Under the pieces are notes generated by a model. That model was not told the DNA's origin. It saw only the letters and a program-made list of their open reading frames with translations, and ran no database searches. Both the position numbers and the translations under genes were made by a program. From NCBI GenBank assembly GCA_023429135.1, contig JAEYWD010000034.1:75544-139543 (forward strand): a stretch of DNA of 64,000 bases, in the 5' to 3' direction. The stretch is from Bacteroidota bacterium. Its GTDB lineage: Bacteria; Bacteroidota; Bacteroidia; Bacteroidales; JAAUTT01. Positions within the stretch are counted from its first letter, which is position 1; the number at the start of each line of letters is the position of its first letter. Shown here piece after piece: positions 1 to 7,933 of this stretch.

Positions 1-1
1 A

Positions 2-1534
2 ATCGGGTTGGAAACCATTACTTACAATAAAGATGCTGTTGCCATTATTTTTGCTGCAGGAGAAGCCAAAGCTGGTCTTGTAAGAGATGCGCTCGAGAGC
101 GAACCTACAGTACTCTATCCTGCAACCGTGTTGCAACGGTTGCCAAACAGCCGTTTTTATCTGACACAGGGTGCTGCGTCGCAACTGACTGACAGCATCG
201 AACATTTCTATAAAACCGGTCCCTGGACACACGAAAAGACTGAGAAAGCGGTGATAGATCTCTGCCGCAAAAGCAATAAATACGGACATCATCTGGTACT
301 CGACGATCTTAAAAACGATCCGTTCTGCCGTCTTATCCCCAATCTGAATAACGATACCGTACAAACGGTTGTAAACTCAATTGTTTCAAAAATAGAAAGG
401 GGAATGCAGGAAGAAAATAACCAGGTTTACTATCATACAGGTCCGCACCACGACGATATTATGCTGGGAATGTTACCTCCGCTTACCGAGTTGCTTAATA
501 ACGACAGCAATAAATCGCATTTTTCAGTTTTAACCTCCGGTTTTACTGCAGTTACCAACGATTTTATCTACAATTCTTTAGTCGATACCAAGCAATTTAT
601 AGAAGAAGGCCAGGTAAAAATGATCGAATACCCTGATTTTTTTGAGACTGGTTACAAATATAAATGGGATAAAGATGTTTACCATTTCCTGAATAAAGTT
701 GCTTCCGGCGAGCCCCGTGAACGCAAAAGAGGTCTGTCGCACCGTTTGATACGTGCTATAGTGGATATTTGGGCCGTAAAGAGCACCGACGAGCTGCGCG
801 ATACCATCAACAGCATTCTTGCCATTCTCAGAGACAGTTACAGCGGCCAGAAGAATCCTCCAAAAATTCAGAAACTCAAAGGGATGCTCCGTGAGTTCGA
901 AGAAGAACTGGTATGGGCACACTTTGGAGTTCAGGTAAAGAATGTACATCACCTGCGCCTCGGATTTTACACCGGCGATATTTTTACCGAGCAACCCAAC
1001 CGCGAACGTGACGTAATTCCAGTGTTAAAGCAACTGAAAGAAATTAAACCTTCGGTGATCAGCCTGGCTTTCGATCCTGAAGGAAGCGGTCCCGATACGC
1101 ATTACAAAGTTCTGCAGGCCATTGCCAATGCCGTTGCACTTTGGAGCAAAGAAGAAGATTTGTCGAAACTGCGCATCTGGGGTTACCGCAACGTTTGGTA
1201 CAAATTCCATCCGGCCGATGTAAACGTAATTACTCCGGTTACCCTCAATGCCTTGGATGTGTTGGATAAATCGTTTACCGATTGTTACCTGAGTCAGGTA
1301 AATGCCTCGTTCCCAAGTTACGAACTTGATGGAAAATTCAGCGCTCTGGCTCAACGCACCTGGGTCGACCAGTTGAATATGATCCAGTTGCTGTTAGGCA
1401 AGGATTATTTCTATACCAACCCCAATTCAAAAATCAGAGCCAGTCACGGTTTAATTTTCTTCAAGGAAATGACTGTTGAAGAATTCCTGAAAGAAGCCAG
1501 AGACCTTGAAAAGTCGATGGAAGGAATGGTATAA
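2..1534 (+). CDS. NagB-like/LmbE-like fusion protein, C-terminal part (5' end outside window)
   Basis: The reading frame is open to the left edge, so the start is missing; an internal TTG at 8 is unlikely to be the true start. The first ~60 visible residues (AGEAKAGLV, FYLTQGAASQL) resemble the end of a glucosamine-6-phosphate deaminase (NagB) fold. The following ~430 residues look like a PIG-L/LmbE-type de-N-acetylase domain, with the metal-site-like motif HHDDIM near residue 150. Bacteroidota are known to carry such NagB-LmbE fusions of ~650 residues, annotated as glucosamine-6-phosphate deaminase. The expected role is deamination of glucosamine-6-phosphate to fructose-6-phosphate, with a possible deacetylase activity; the fusion's true substrate is inferred, not shown. 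An (AATG)7 repeat and a strong hairpin follow the stop. Confidence 0.8.
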   Translation: MGLETITYNKDAVAIIFAAGEAKAGLVRDALESEPTVLYPATVLQRLPNSRFYLTQGAASQLTDSIEHFYKTGPWTHEKTEKAVIDLCRKSNKYGHHLVLDDLKNDPFCRLIPNLNNDTVQTVVNSIVSKIERGMQEENNQVYYHTGPHHDDIMLGMLPPLTELLNNDSNKSHFSVLTSGFTAVTNDFIYNSLVDTKQFIEEGQVKMIEYPDFFETGYKYKWDKDVYHFLNKVASGEPRERKRGLSHRLIRAIVDIWAVKSTDELRDTINSILAILRDSYSGQKNPPKIQKLKGMLREFEEELVWAHFGVQVKNVHHLRLGFYTGDIFTEQPNRERDVIPVLKQLKEIKPSVISLAFDPEGSGPDTHYKVLQAIANAVALWSKEEDLSKLRIWGYRNVWYKFHPADVNVITPVTLNALDVLDKSFTDCYLSQVNASFPSYELDGKFSALAQRTWVDQLNMIQLLLGKDYFYTNPNSKIRASHGLIFFKEMTVEEFLKEARDLEKSMEGMV

Positions 1535-1542
1535 AAGAAGGA

Positions 1543-1570
1543 AATGAATGAATGAATGAATGAATGAATG
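1543..1570. repeat. (AATG)7 tetranucleotide tandem repeat
   Basis: Seven perfect AATG units begin 8 bases after the NagB-LmbE stop codon and end just before the palindrome array. The tract is intergenic, so a length change would not shift a reading frame. Confidence 0.95.
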
Positions 1571-1575
1571 ATAGT

Positions 1576-1624
1576 AAAAAAACGAGAAAATTTAGTAAAA
1601 TTTACTAAATTTTCTCGTTTTTTT
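1576..1624. terminator. Perfect 24-bp inverted repeat, likely bidirectional terminator
   Basis: Arms 1576-1599 and 1601-1624 are exact reverse complements around a single central A at 1600. The outer ends are A-runs and T-runs, so a transcript from either direction would give a stem followed by a U-tract. The inner 19 bases are also the first of three spaced palindromes, so the element may serve both as terminator and as operator. Confidence 0.7.
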
Positions 1625-1673
1625 TAGTAATAATTACCAAAGTATCCAAAATTATTTAGTAAATTTTACCAAA
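1591..1673. promoter_or_regulatory. Array of three 19-bp palindromic operator-like boxes
   Basis: Boxes lie at 1591-1609, 1623-1641 and 1655-1673, each of form TTTAGTAA-N3-TTAC(T/C)AAA. Box 1 is a perfect palindrome; boxes 2 and 3 differ by one base in the right arm. Start-to-start spacing is exactly 32 bp, close to three helical turns, so bound dimers would line up on one face. Box 3 ends 6 bp before a TAnnTTTG promoter element, placing the array over the -33 region of the ATPase gene. This layout suggests cooperative repression; the regulator is unknown. Confidence 0.75.
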
Positions 1674-1679
1674 CTTTAT

Positions 1680-1687
1680 TACCTTTG
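1680..1687 (+). promoter_or_regulatory. Bacteroidota -7 promoter element (TACCTTTG)
   Basis: TACCTTTG matches the TAnnTTTG consensus of the primary Bacteroidota sigma factor. Transcription would start near 1693, giving a leader of about 15 bases before the TTG start at 1708. No clear -33 TTG is seen; that position is covered by the third palindrome. Confidence 0.55.
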
Positions 1688-1707
1688 ATGCAGGTTAAAA
1701 AACAGCA

Positions 1708-2982
1708 TTGAAGAATATCCTAAAAAATATAATACTTGAGTATCACAATTCTATAACTCAAAAGGTTGAATGGAGAAGTATAGAAATTCCGTTCAATCTC
1801 AATATTATCATTTCAATAATCGGCGCGCGCCGGAGCGGGAAAACGTATCTGTTGTATCAGGTAATAGAAAAACTTCTTAAAAGCGGAATAGAAAAAAAGA
1901 AGATTTTCTTCTTAAACTTTGAGGATGAAAGGTTAATCCTGAACGAAACTAATCTTGACCTCATAATTCAATCGTACCAGGAATTATATCCGGATACTCC
2001 GTTGGACGAAGTTTATCTGTTTTTTGACGAGATCCAGAATGTACAGGGATGGGAAAAATTCATACGGCGGGTTTACGATACAAAAACGAAACATATTTTC
2101 CTCACCGGTTCCAATTCTAAATTATTAAGCTCCGAAATTGCCACCGAACTTCGCGGACGCACGTTGACTTTTACAGTTTATCCTCTTTCGTTTAAGGAAT
2201 ACCTGAGCTTTAACAAGGTTGAGCCTGTTTTATACCCTCAAAATAACAAGAGCCGCATAATTACTTTTGCCGAAAAATACATGCTTACCGGTGGCTTTCC
2301 TGAAACGGTAAATTTCGATCCCAAAAACAGGGTAAAGCTTTTACAGCAATATTTCAATGTAATGATTTTCAGGGACATTATTGAAAGATATAAAATAGCC
2401 AGCCCTGAAACATTAAAATATTTTATTAAAAAGATTTTTGCCAGTATAACAAAGCCGTTTTCCATAAATAAGGCTTATAACGATCTCCGATCTTTAGGCT
2501 ATAATGTTAGCAATAAATATTTGTACGAATATTTTACATATTGTAATAATATCTTTCTTACTCAGTCTATTAACAAATTCCATTTTTCGGAAATAAAACA
2601 GGAGAAGAGCGATAAAAAAGCTTATGTAATTGACAATGGATTACTATCGGCCATAGAATTCTCCGTATCGGAAAACAGGGGAAAACTTTTTGAGAATATG
2701 GTTGTAATGGAATTTATTAAAAGAGAAACGCAAATTTTCTATTTTAAAGATGTTTATGAATGCGATCTGGTAATCAAGGAAAATAATGTTTATAAACCCG
2801 TGCAGATCTCATATACGCTGGAGAATTCTGAAACACAAGAGCGGGAACTCAGAGGAATGGCGGAGGCATGCAGAACCCTGAATACCTCCAAAGGTATTGT
2901 AATAACTTTTGACGAAAAGGAAGCTCTAATCTACAGAAACATAGAAATAGAGATTGTTCCTTTTTATGAATATTTTCTGTAA
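1708..2982 (+). CDS. AAA-family ATPase with DUF4143 C-terminal domain
   Basis: The 424-residue protein has a Walker A motif GARRSGKT at residues 39-46 and a Walker B/aspartate motif LFFDEIQ near 105. An arginine/sensor region (LTGSNSKLL) follows, and then a DUF4143 domain. In this family the C-terminal domain usually carries a PD-(D/E)XK-like nuclease fold. Here the acidic residues of ECDLVI remain, but the usual E-x-K strand reads VQISY, so nuclease activity is doubtful. TTG at 1708 is the first possible start after an in-frame stop at 1696. The gene stands alone and is preceded by the palindrome array, which suggests tight regulation, possibly by its own product. Members are widespread accessory genes in Bacteroidota, and their cellular role is not settled. 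Confidence 0.8.
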   Translation: MKNILKNIILEYHNSITQKVEWRSIEIPFNLNIIISIIGARRSGKTYLLYQVIEKLLKSGIEKKKIFFLNFEDERLILNETNLDLIIQSYQELYPDTPLDEVYLFFDEIQNVQGWEKFIRRVYDTKTKHIFLTGSNSKLLSSEIATELRGRTLTFTVYPLSFKEYLSFNKVEPVLYPQNNKSRIITFAEKYMLTGGFPETVNFDPKNRVKLLQQYFNVMIFRDIIERYKIASPETLKYFIKKIFASITKPFSINKAYNDLRSLGYNVSNKYLYEYFTYCNNIFLTQSINKFHFSEIKQEKSDKKAYVIDNGLLSAIEFSVSENRGKLFENMVVMEFIKRETQIFYFKDVYECDLVIKENNVYKPVQISYTLENSETQERELRGMAEACRTLNTSKGIVITFDEKEALIYRNIEIEIVPFYEYFL

Positions 2983-3095
2983 AGTACCATAAATGGGCTA
3001 CTGAGCGATGCTGAAGTGATATCCACTGAATTCCAGTTTCGGCTCCGCTCAATTACCTTTCACCAGAATAACACGAAACCAGTAACCCGTAACCC

Positions 3096-4004
3096 TTATT
3101 TCCAGAGATTATCAGGATAAACGCCTTCTTTGATCAGACTGCGGATTGTTTCTACGGCAAGCGCGCGATCCTGCGGATAAGTCATCCCAAACCATTCGCT
3201 GGTGCCTTGGAGAACTTTTACTTTTACTTCGCCTTTTTCAATAAGTTCATTCACCATAAAGGGGATGTAAAACTCAGCCTTGGGATTGGCTACATTGGCT
3301 TTCAGGAATTCGATAAAACCTTGCTTGAGGTAATCGAACAATGAAGTTGTAAAGCCCCAGCAATTCATCGAAACATACGATTTCCCGTCGAGTGTTTCTG
3401 TTGAGCCATCGGGTAATTTGCTGATAATCCCACTATCGGTGCGTTCAATATGTGTTTTTTCGTTGGCAGCGACCAAGTTGAAATTAGCATCAGTGGCACA
3501 AACACCACGCGATACAAAACCAAACTCCGAAAGGGTTTTTTCGAGCTGGAAACCAACCATGGAATATGTTTTATTGTCAGCAATTGCCGGAGAAGTCAGA
3601 AAATCGGCTAAAAGTTTGAATGAGCCATGACCATAAAAATCATCGGCGTTGATTACGGCAAAAGGTTCTTTCACTTTATCGGCAGCGACAAGAATGGCGT
3701 GACCGGTTCCCCATGGTTTTACCCTGTCGGCAGGGAGTAAAAATCCTTCGGGTAATACATTCAGCTCCTGAAAGCAATATTCAACAGCTATTTTCCCCTC
3801 GAGTTTTTTCTGAACGGATTCTTTGAAATCGGCTTCGATATCCTTGCGGATTACAAAAACAACTTTGCCAAATCCGGCACGGATGGCATCAAACACAGAA
3901 TATTCAAGTAAAGTTTCGCCCGATGGACCGAGTTTGTCCATCTGTTTCAAACTTCCGTAGCGACTGCCTAATCCGGCGGCCAATATTAATAAGGTTGGTT
4001 TCAC
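3096..4004 (-). CDS. Sugar nucleotidyltransferase
   Basis: The 302-residue protein opens with the nucleotide-binding signature of NTP transferases (LAAGLGSRYGSLKQ), followed by the PWGTGHAI loop and the metal-binding motif VINADDFYG. These mark a sugar-1-phosphate nucleotidylyltransferase in the cytoplasm. The genes upstream on the same strand encode a CBM9-like protein and an N-acetylhexosamine 1-kinase-like protein. The likely job is therefore to turn hexosamine-1-phosphate into a UDP-sugar for salvage, but the nucleotide and sugar are inferred from context. A TATATTTG promoter element on the minus strand at 4041-4034 indicates its own promoter, so it need not be co-transcribed with its neighbours. 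Length and motif order look complete. Confidence 0.8.
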   Translation of the reverse strand: MKPTLLILAAGLGSRYGSLKQMDKLGPSGETLLEYSVFDAIRAGFGKVVFVIRKDIEADFKESVQKKLEGKIAVEYCFQELNVLPEGFLLPADRVKPWGTGHAILVAADKVKEPFAVINADDFYGHGSFKLLADFLTSPAIADNKTYSMVGFQLEKTLSEFGFVSRGVCATDANFNLVAANEKTHIERTDSGIISKLPDGSTETLDGKSYVSMNCWGFTTSLFDYLKQGFIEFLKANVANPKAEFYIPFMVNELIEKGEVKVKVLQGTSEWFGMTYPQDRALAVETIRSLIKEGVYPDNLWK

Positions 4005-4033
4005 AAACTAAAAATTTTTAATTAATAAGCTTG

Positions 4034-4041
4034 CAAATATA
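4034..4041 (-). promoter_or_regulatory. -7 promoter element (TATATTTG) for the nucleotidyltransferase
   Basis: Read on the minus strand this is TATATTTG, a full match to TAnnTTTG, 30 bases upstream of the start codon at 4004. Confidence 0.55.
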
Positions 4042-4049
4042 CAAAATAG

Positions 4050-4207
4050 TCGATAGCGTTTAGTCGATGGTCCATAGTTAATACAGTCGACGGTCGACGG
4101 ACCACTATCCACGGCCAAAAAACAGAAAAATTTTAACCCCCTGACAAATTAAATTATCGACTACCCGGCTGTTTGCAAATAAGCTGTGGTCTGAGGACTG
4201 TGGACTC
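4050..4207. repeat. Degenerate GTCGACGGTC/GGACTGTGG-type intergenic repeat
   Basis: The stretches 4050-4117 and 4191-4207 are built from loosely repeated units such as GTCGATGGTCCATAG, GTCGACGGTC and CTGTGGTCTGAGGACTGTGG. Similar strings recur at 10005-10020 and 24396-24427. They do not encode protein and look like a low-complexity family typical of this genome's intergenic regions. Confidence 0.6.
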
Positions 4208-4213
4208 TTCCCA

Positions 4214-4855
4214 TTACTCAAAAGACAGCTCTCCGAAAAATTCCGGAAGATGAAAATTAGGCCTTTCGAAATTAATCGGTTGCCACGAAAGGTAATGCGC
4301 TTCCTTCACTTCGTCGCCGCATTTATAGAAATTGCCCCGGGCTATCATTCCTGAAAAATTTTCAATGTTATGTTTATGAAATGCGCTTGCTGGAATTACC
4401 AATGTTAGTGTCCACGAAAAATCGCCTTCTTTGCTTTCGATGGTGTCATTGCCAAGACTCGAATTCCGTTCGATTTTACTGGTGATTTCAATACCGGCAC
4501 GTTGGCGGTTTTGTTTGTTGGTGCCAAAACCAATTAAAGCTGTACCAATGCAGTTAAATTCAACATTGTAGTACGATCCGTCATCCGCCGGCGAGAAGAA
4601 AAACTCAACACAGGAATCGGTCCACACCGGATCGTTGTCATTCTTATATCTTGCTTTGATATATTTTTCCTTCACCAGATATTGCAGATATATTTCAGTG
4701 CCGGAGTGACCGATTTTAAAACTTACTTCCGGTTTATAGGGAAAATTACTCCAGTTAGCATGGCCAATCTTTTGAGATTCTTCATGGTTGAAAAAATAGT
4801 TTTCGGCCTCCTGAACCGAAGTGCCTGGCTGAAATAGCTTTTTTATTTTAAGCAT
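4214..4855 (-). CDS. CBM9-like carbohydrate-binding family protein
   Basis: This 213-residue protein resembles the carbohydrate-binding module family 9-like domain (W-T-DSCVEFFF, YYNVEFNCIG, LTLVIPASAF). No signal peptide is visible, so it is probably cytoplasmic. I chose the ATG at 4855, which overlaps the last 8 bases of the upstream kinase gene and fits translational coupling. An earlier in-frame ATG at 4909 would add an 18-residue basic extension lying inside the kinase gene. It sits between a NahK-like kinase and a sugar nucleotidyltransferase, so a role in sugar handling is likely. What ligand it binds, and why a salvage operon needs it, is unknown. Confidence 0.7.
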   Translation of the reverse strand: MLKIKKLFQPGTSVQEAENYFFNHEESQKIGHANWSNFPYKPEVSFKIGHSGTEIYLQYLVKEKYIKARYKNDNDPVWTDSCVEFFFSPADDGSYYNVEFNCIGTALIGFGTNKQNRQRAGIEITSKIERNSSLGNDTIESKEGDFSWTLTLVIPASAFHKHNIENFSGMIARGNFYKCGDEVKEAHYLSWQPINFERPNFHLPEFFGELSFE

Positions 4856-5966
4856 AGTTTTTACATTTTTCTTTGGCAACGTCGAAAACAATTTTTTGCA
4901 TAGCAGCATATTGCGCTTCCATACTGAAAAGCAGCTTTAACTGTGCTTTTGTACGTTGCAGGTTGTGCATGGGGTATTTAATTTTATAATAGGTATCGCC
5001 GTTTATAAAATCGGCCAGAAAACGCACTGCCTGCATGTAAGCAAACAGTTTGGCAGCAAAAGGCAACACTTCAATTTCCTGTTTGGTAAGGAAGGAAGCA
5101 CCTCCTGTAATAAATCCTTCGGCGAAACCTTTGTATAAACCAATGTTCAACGATACGTTGTCGAGATTCATATCATCTTCCTCACCGGAGTTAGCGCCGG
5201 TGCGGATAGCATCACCAAAGTCGGAGGTAACATAGCCTGTCATTACAGTGTCGAGATCGATTACACACAGGATTTCGCCCTTATCGTCGAACAAAATGTT
5301 ATTGATTTTGGTATCGCAATGGGTAATCCGCTTCGGAAGCTTCCCTTCGCGGCCTAACCTCTGGACCAGACACATCTCTTCGGCCCTTTCTTCAACAGCT
5401 TTCACCTCTTCCTTCACCATCTCCAAACGACCGGCCTTGTTATCTTTCACGGCATCGCGGAACTGTTGCAAACGCCATTCCATGTTATGGAAGTCCTTAA
5501 TGGTTTCGTACAACGGTTCTCCCGGAAGATCGGAAAGTAACGCACTGAATTCGCCAAAAGCAATACCCGCCTTGTAAGCCAGTAATGGTGACGAAAGCTG
5601 GTCGTAGCTTTTGCTGTCCTTTATAAATATCATCATCCGCCAGTAGTTGTCCTCAGCATCTTTGCTGAACCATGCCCCACCTTTGGTTGGAATAAGGTTT
5701 ATGACACGACGGTTAACATCCTTAACTTTTTGCTCTTCCAGTTTCCTGCGAATATGACTGGTTACCCGAACTATATTATTCTGCAATTCAGGCACATTCA
5801 CAAAAATATGGTGATTAATTTTTTGAAGGATATAATCGGGTTTATCGACTTCGCTTGTTTTTACAAGGTATGTATCGTTTATATTGCCGGTAGGAATAAG
5901 TTTATACTCCTGAAAACTTCCTTCAAAACCAAAGCTGTTGATGATATTTAAAACATTGGTACTCAT
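4848..5966 (-). CDS. N-acetylhexosamine 1-kinase-like phosphotransferase (APH fold)
   Basis: The 372-residue protein has an aminoglycoside phosphotransferase fold. The N-terminal nucleotide-binding part includes GNINDTYLV and DYILQKIN. The catalytic loop is ITHCDTKINNILF, with catalytic Asp and Asn, and the metal-binding motif is VIDLDTVMTG. This arrangement is typical of NahK-type kinases that phosphorylate N-acetylhexosamines at C1. Downstream on the same strand lie a CBM9-like protein (8-base overlap) and a sugar nucleotidyltransferase, which together would make a two-step salvage route from free GlcNAc or GalNAc to a UDP-sugar. The substrate is inferred from family and context. Confidence 0.75.
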   Translation of the reverse strand: MSTNVLNIINSFGFEGSFQEYKLIPTGNINDTYLVKTSEVDKPDYILQKINHHIFVNVPELQNNIVRVTSHIRRKLEEQKVKDVNRRVINLIPTKGGAWFSKDAEDNYWRMMIFIKDSKSYDQLSSPLLAYKAGIAFGEFSALLSDLPGEPLYETIKDFHNMEWRLQQFRDAVKDNKAGRLEMVKEEVKAVEERAEEMCLVQRLGREGKLPKRITHCDTKINNILFDDKGEILCVIDLDTVMTGYVTSDFGDAIRTGANSGEEDDMNLDNVSLNIGLYKGFAEGFITGGASFLTKQEIEVLPFAAKLFAYMQAVRFLADFINGDTYYKIKYPMHNLQRTKAQLKLLFSMEAQYAAMQKIVFDVAKEKCKNYA

Positions 5967-6048
5967 AAATTAAACAGATAGTATGTTGAAAGGCTAATAT
6001 ATTGCTTTCTTAGAACTTTTCAAGAAATCTTAATCAGTAAGCGAGGAT

Positions 6049-6056
6049 TAATTTTG
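6049..6056 (+). promoter_or_regulatory. -7 promoter element (TAATTTTG) for the EamA-ruvC pair
   Basis: TAATTTTG matches TAnnTTTG, 35 bases upstream of the TTG start at 6091. No clear -33 element is visible. Confidence 0.4.
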
Positions 6057-6090
6057 TTTTAGATATTTTTGCTCATCAAAAAAAACACTT

Positions 6091-6987
6091 TTGAAAAATC
6101 AGAGCAAAGCTTATACATACGCAATTGCAGCCATTCTGTGCTGGTCCACAGTTGCTGTCGCTTTTAAAATAGGGCTGGAAGCGTTTTCGACTGTTCAACT
6201 ACTTGCATTTTCGTGTTATACAGCCATTATTTCCCTGTTTATTCATCTTTTGCTATCGAAAAAACTTCGCGAAATATATTTACTCGACAAGCGGTTTGTT
6301 CTGAAAAGCGCCATTTTTGGGTTGTTAAATCCTTTTCTGTATTATCTCGTCCTTTTAAAAGCATACTCACTTTTACCGGCTCAAATAGCTCAACCGCTCA
6401 ATTATACATGGCCCCTGATTCTTGTTCTGCTTTCGATGCTTTTCCTGAAACAGAAAATATCCGGGAAAGCTATTATCGGCATTGTTGTAAGCTTTATTGG
6501 AGTGCTTGTAATCTCTTTACAAGGGAAACTCAATCTGGGAGAAATACAAAATCCCATCGGTGTACTCTTTTCAACAGGAAGCTCTCTAATATGGGCAACA
6601 TACTGGCTTTTGAATTCTACCCGCGAAAAATATGAAGAAACAGGTCTTTTCCTGAACTTTGTGTTTGCTGGAGTTTACATAACCATACTGATGTTGATTG
6701 TTGGAGGATTTAAACATATCCCGGTAAAAGGTCTTCTCGCATCATTTTACATCGGAATTTTCGAAATGGGGTTAACTTTTGTGCTTTGGCTCAAAGCCCT
6801 TAAGCTCAGTAAAGACTCAGGAAGAGTGAGTCACCTTGTGTATTTCTCACCATTTATATCCTTGCTTTTTATAAACCTTATTCTCAAAGAATCCATTTAT
6901 TTTACAACCTATATTGGCCTGGTGATGATTATCGGCGGAGTAATTATCAGTAAGCTTAAGAAAAGGAATAAACCACAAGAGCAGTGA
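6091..6987 (+). CDS. EamA-family (DMT superfamily) transporter
   Basis: The 298-residue protein is almost entirely hydrophobic, with about ten predicted membrane helices arranged as two EamA repeats. The repeat signature is visible as ILCWSTVAVAFK near residue 16 and as STGSSLIWATYWLL near residue 160. EamA proteins export small metabolites or amino acids across the inner membrane; the substrate cannot be read from sequence. The start is a TTG at 6091, with no better in-frame ATG. A lysine-rich tail ends the protein. Its stop codon overlaps the GTG start of ruvC by four bases, so the two are probably co-transcribed, although they share no evident function. Confidence 0.8.
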   Translation: MKNQSKAYTYAIAAILCWSTVAVAFKIGLEAFSTVQLLAFSCYTAIISLFIHLLLSKKLREIYLLDKRFVLKSAIFGLLNPFLYYLVLLKAYSLLPAQIAQPLNYTWPLILVLLSMLFLKQKISGKAIIGIVVSFIGVLVISLQGKLNLGEIQNPIGVLFSTGSSLIWATYWLLNSTREKYEETGLFLNFVFAGVYITILMLIVGGFKHIPVKGLLASFYIGIFEMGLTFVLWLKALKLSKDSGRVSHLVYFSPFISLLFINLILKESIYFTTYIGLVMIIGGVIISKLKKRNKPQEQ

Positions 6988-7532
6988 GGGAAAAAATTAT
7001 TCTCGGAATTGACCCGGGCACAAATATCATGGGGTATGGGATTTTAAAAGTAGAAAATCGCAAACCTTACCTGATTACCATGGGAACGATGGACCTGCAA
7101 AAACTTGACGACCACTTTGTGAAACTGAAAAGGATTTTCGAGGAAACCAATTGCCTGATAGAAAAATACGCTCCTGATGAACTTGCTATTGAAGCTCCGT
7201 TTTATGGCAAAAACATACAGTCGATGCTGAAACTGGGGCGCGCCCAGGGAACGGCTATTGCATCGGCCCTTTTACACTCGATTCCCATTTTTGAGTATGC
7301 TCCGCGTAAAATAAAAATGTCGATTACAGGGCAGGGAAATGCAAGCAAAGAACAGGTTGCTTTTATGCTTCAGAAAATGCTTGGATTTAAGGATATGCCC
7401 GAAGATCTGGACGCTACCGACGGGTTAGCCGCAGCAGTTTGTCATTATTTCCAGAATAAAGTTGAGAATTCGCTGGCAGGCGCTAAAAGCTGGAAAGATT
7501 TTATAAGTAAAAACCCCAGCAGGTTACGCTAG
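6984..7532 (+). CDS. ruvC: Crossover junction endodeoxyribonuclease RuvC
   Basis: RuvC is the Holliday-junction resolvase that cuts four-way junctions in recombinational repair with RuvAB. The 182-residue protein shows the RNase H-like fold: first catalytic Asp in LGIDPGTNIMGYG (residue ~9), Glu in LAIEAPFYGKN (~68), the YAPRKIK-S-TGQGNASKEQV segment, and the terminal acidic pair in DLDATDGLAAA (~142-145). The start is GTG at 6984, overlapping the EamA stop. The convergent HIT gene ends only four bases downstream, with a shared hairpin over both 3' ends. Confidence 0.95.
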   Translation: MREKIILGIDPGTNIMGYGILKVENRKPYLITMGTMDLQKLDDHFVKLKRIFEETNCLIEKYAPDELAIEAPFYGKNIQSMLKLGRAQGTAIASALLHSIPIFEYAPRKIKMSITGQGNASKEQVAFMLQKMLGFKDMPEDLDATDGLAAAVCHYFQNKVENSLAGAKSWKDFISKNPSRLR

Positions 7533-7538
7533 GGTTTT
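7510..7538. terminator. Shared hairpin across convergent ruvC and HIT gene ends
   Basis: Arms AAAACCC-c-AGC (7510-7520) and GCT-a-GGGTTTT (7528-7538) pair with one mismatch around a 7-base loop. The stem overlaps both stop codons. The A/T-rich outer arms would give a U-run in either direction, so it can act as a compact bidirectional terminator. Confidence 0.5.
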
Positions 7539-7929
7539 ACATATTCGATTTTATCTGAGAAGCGAGTTGTTCAAACTCTTCTTTCGCAAATTTTAATTTA
7601 GGCTTGGAAAAATCTATATCATTCCCGCCGTTAATAGGTACCAGGTGAATATGTGCATGAGGCACCTCAAGCCCCAGAACAGCTATTCCGATTCGTTTGC
7701 ACGGAACGGTTTTTTCGATGGCAAGCGCTACTTTCTTGGCGAAAACCATCATACCTCCGATTAAATTATCGTCGATGTCAAAAATATAATCCACCTCCTT
7801 TTTAGGAATCACGAGAGCATGTCCTTTAATCAGAGGGTTAATGTCCAGAAAAGCGAAATAATTATCATCCTCAGCAATTTTATAGCAAGGTATCTCGCCG
7901 TTTATGATCCTTGTAAAAATTGACGCCAT
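7537..7929 (-). CDS. HIT-family (histidine triad) nucleotide-binding hydrolase
   Basis: This 130-residue cytoplasmic protein has the full histidine-triad active site HAHIHLVPI near residue 91. It also has the conserved N-terminal segment IINGEIPCYKI and the GHALVIPK strand. HIT proteins of this HINT-like branch hydrolyse adenosine phosphoramidates or related nucleotides; the natural substrate in bacteria is not firmly known. It starts four bases after the greA stop on the same strand, so greA and this gene form an operon, a pairing common in Bacteroidota. Confidence 0.9.
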   Translation of the reverse strand: MASIFTRIINGEIPCYKIAEDDNYFAFLDINPLIKGHALVIPKKEVDYIFDIDDNLIGGMMVFAKKVALAIEKTVPCKRIGIAVLGLEVPHAHIHLVPINGGNDIDFSKPKLKFAKEEFEQLASQIKSNM

Positions 7930-7933
7930 AGTT

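Noticed and set aside
1576..1673. CRISPR-like repeat array before the ATPase gene
   Set aside because: The 19-bp units have spacers of only 13 bp, are palindromic and number three; no cas genes are present. It fits an operator array better.
4856..4909. 18-residue N-terminal extension of the CBM9-like protein
   Set aside because: It lies inside the kinase gene and gives a basic stretch not typical of the domain; the start at 4855 coupled to the kinase stop is more plausible.
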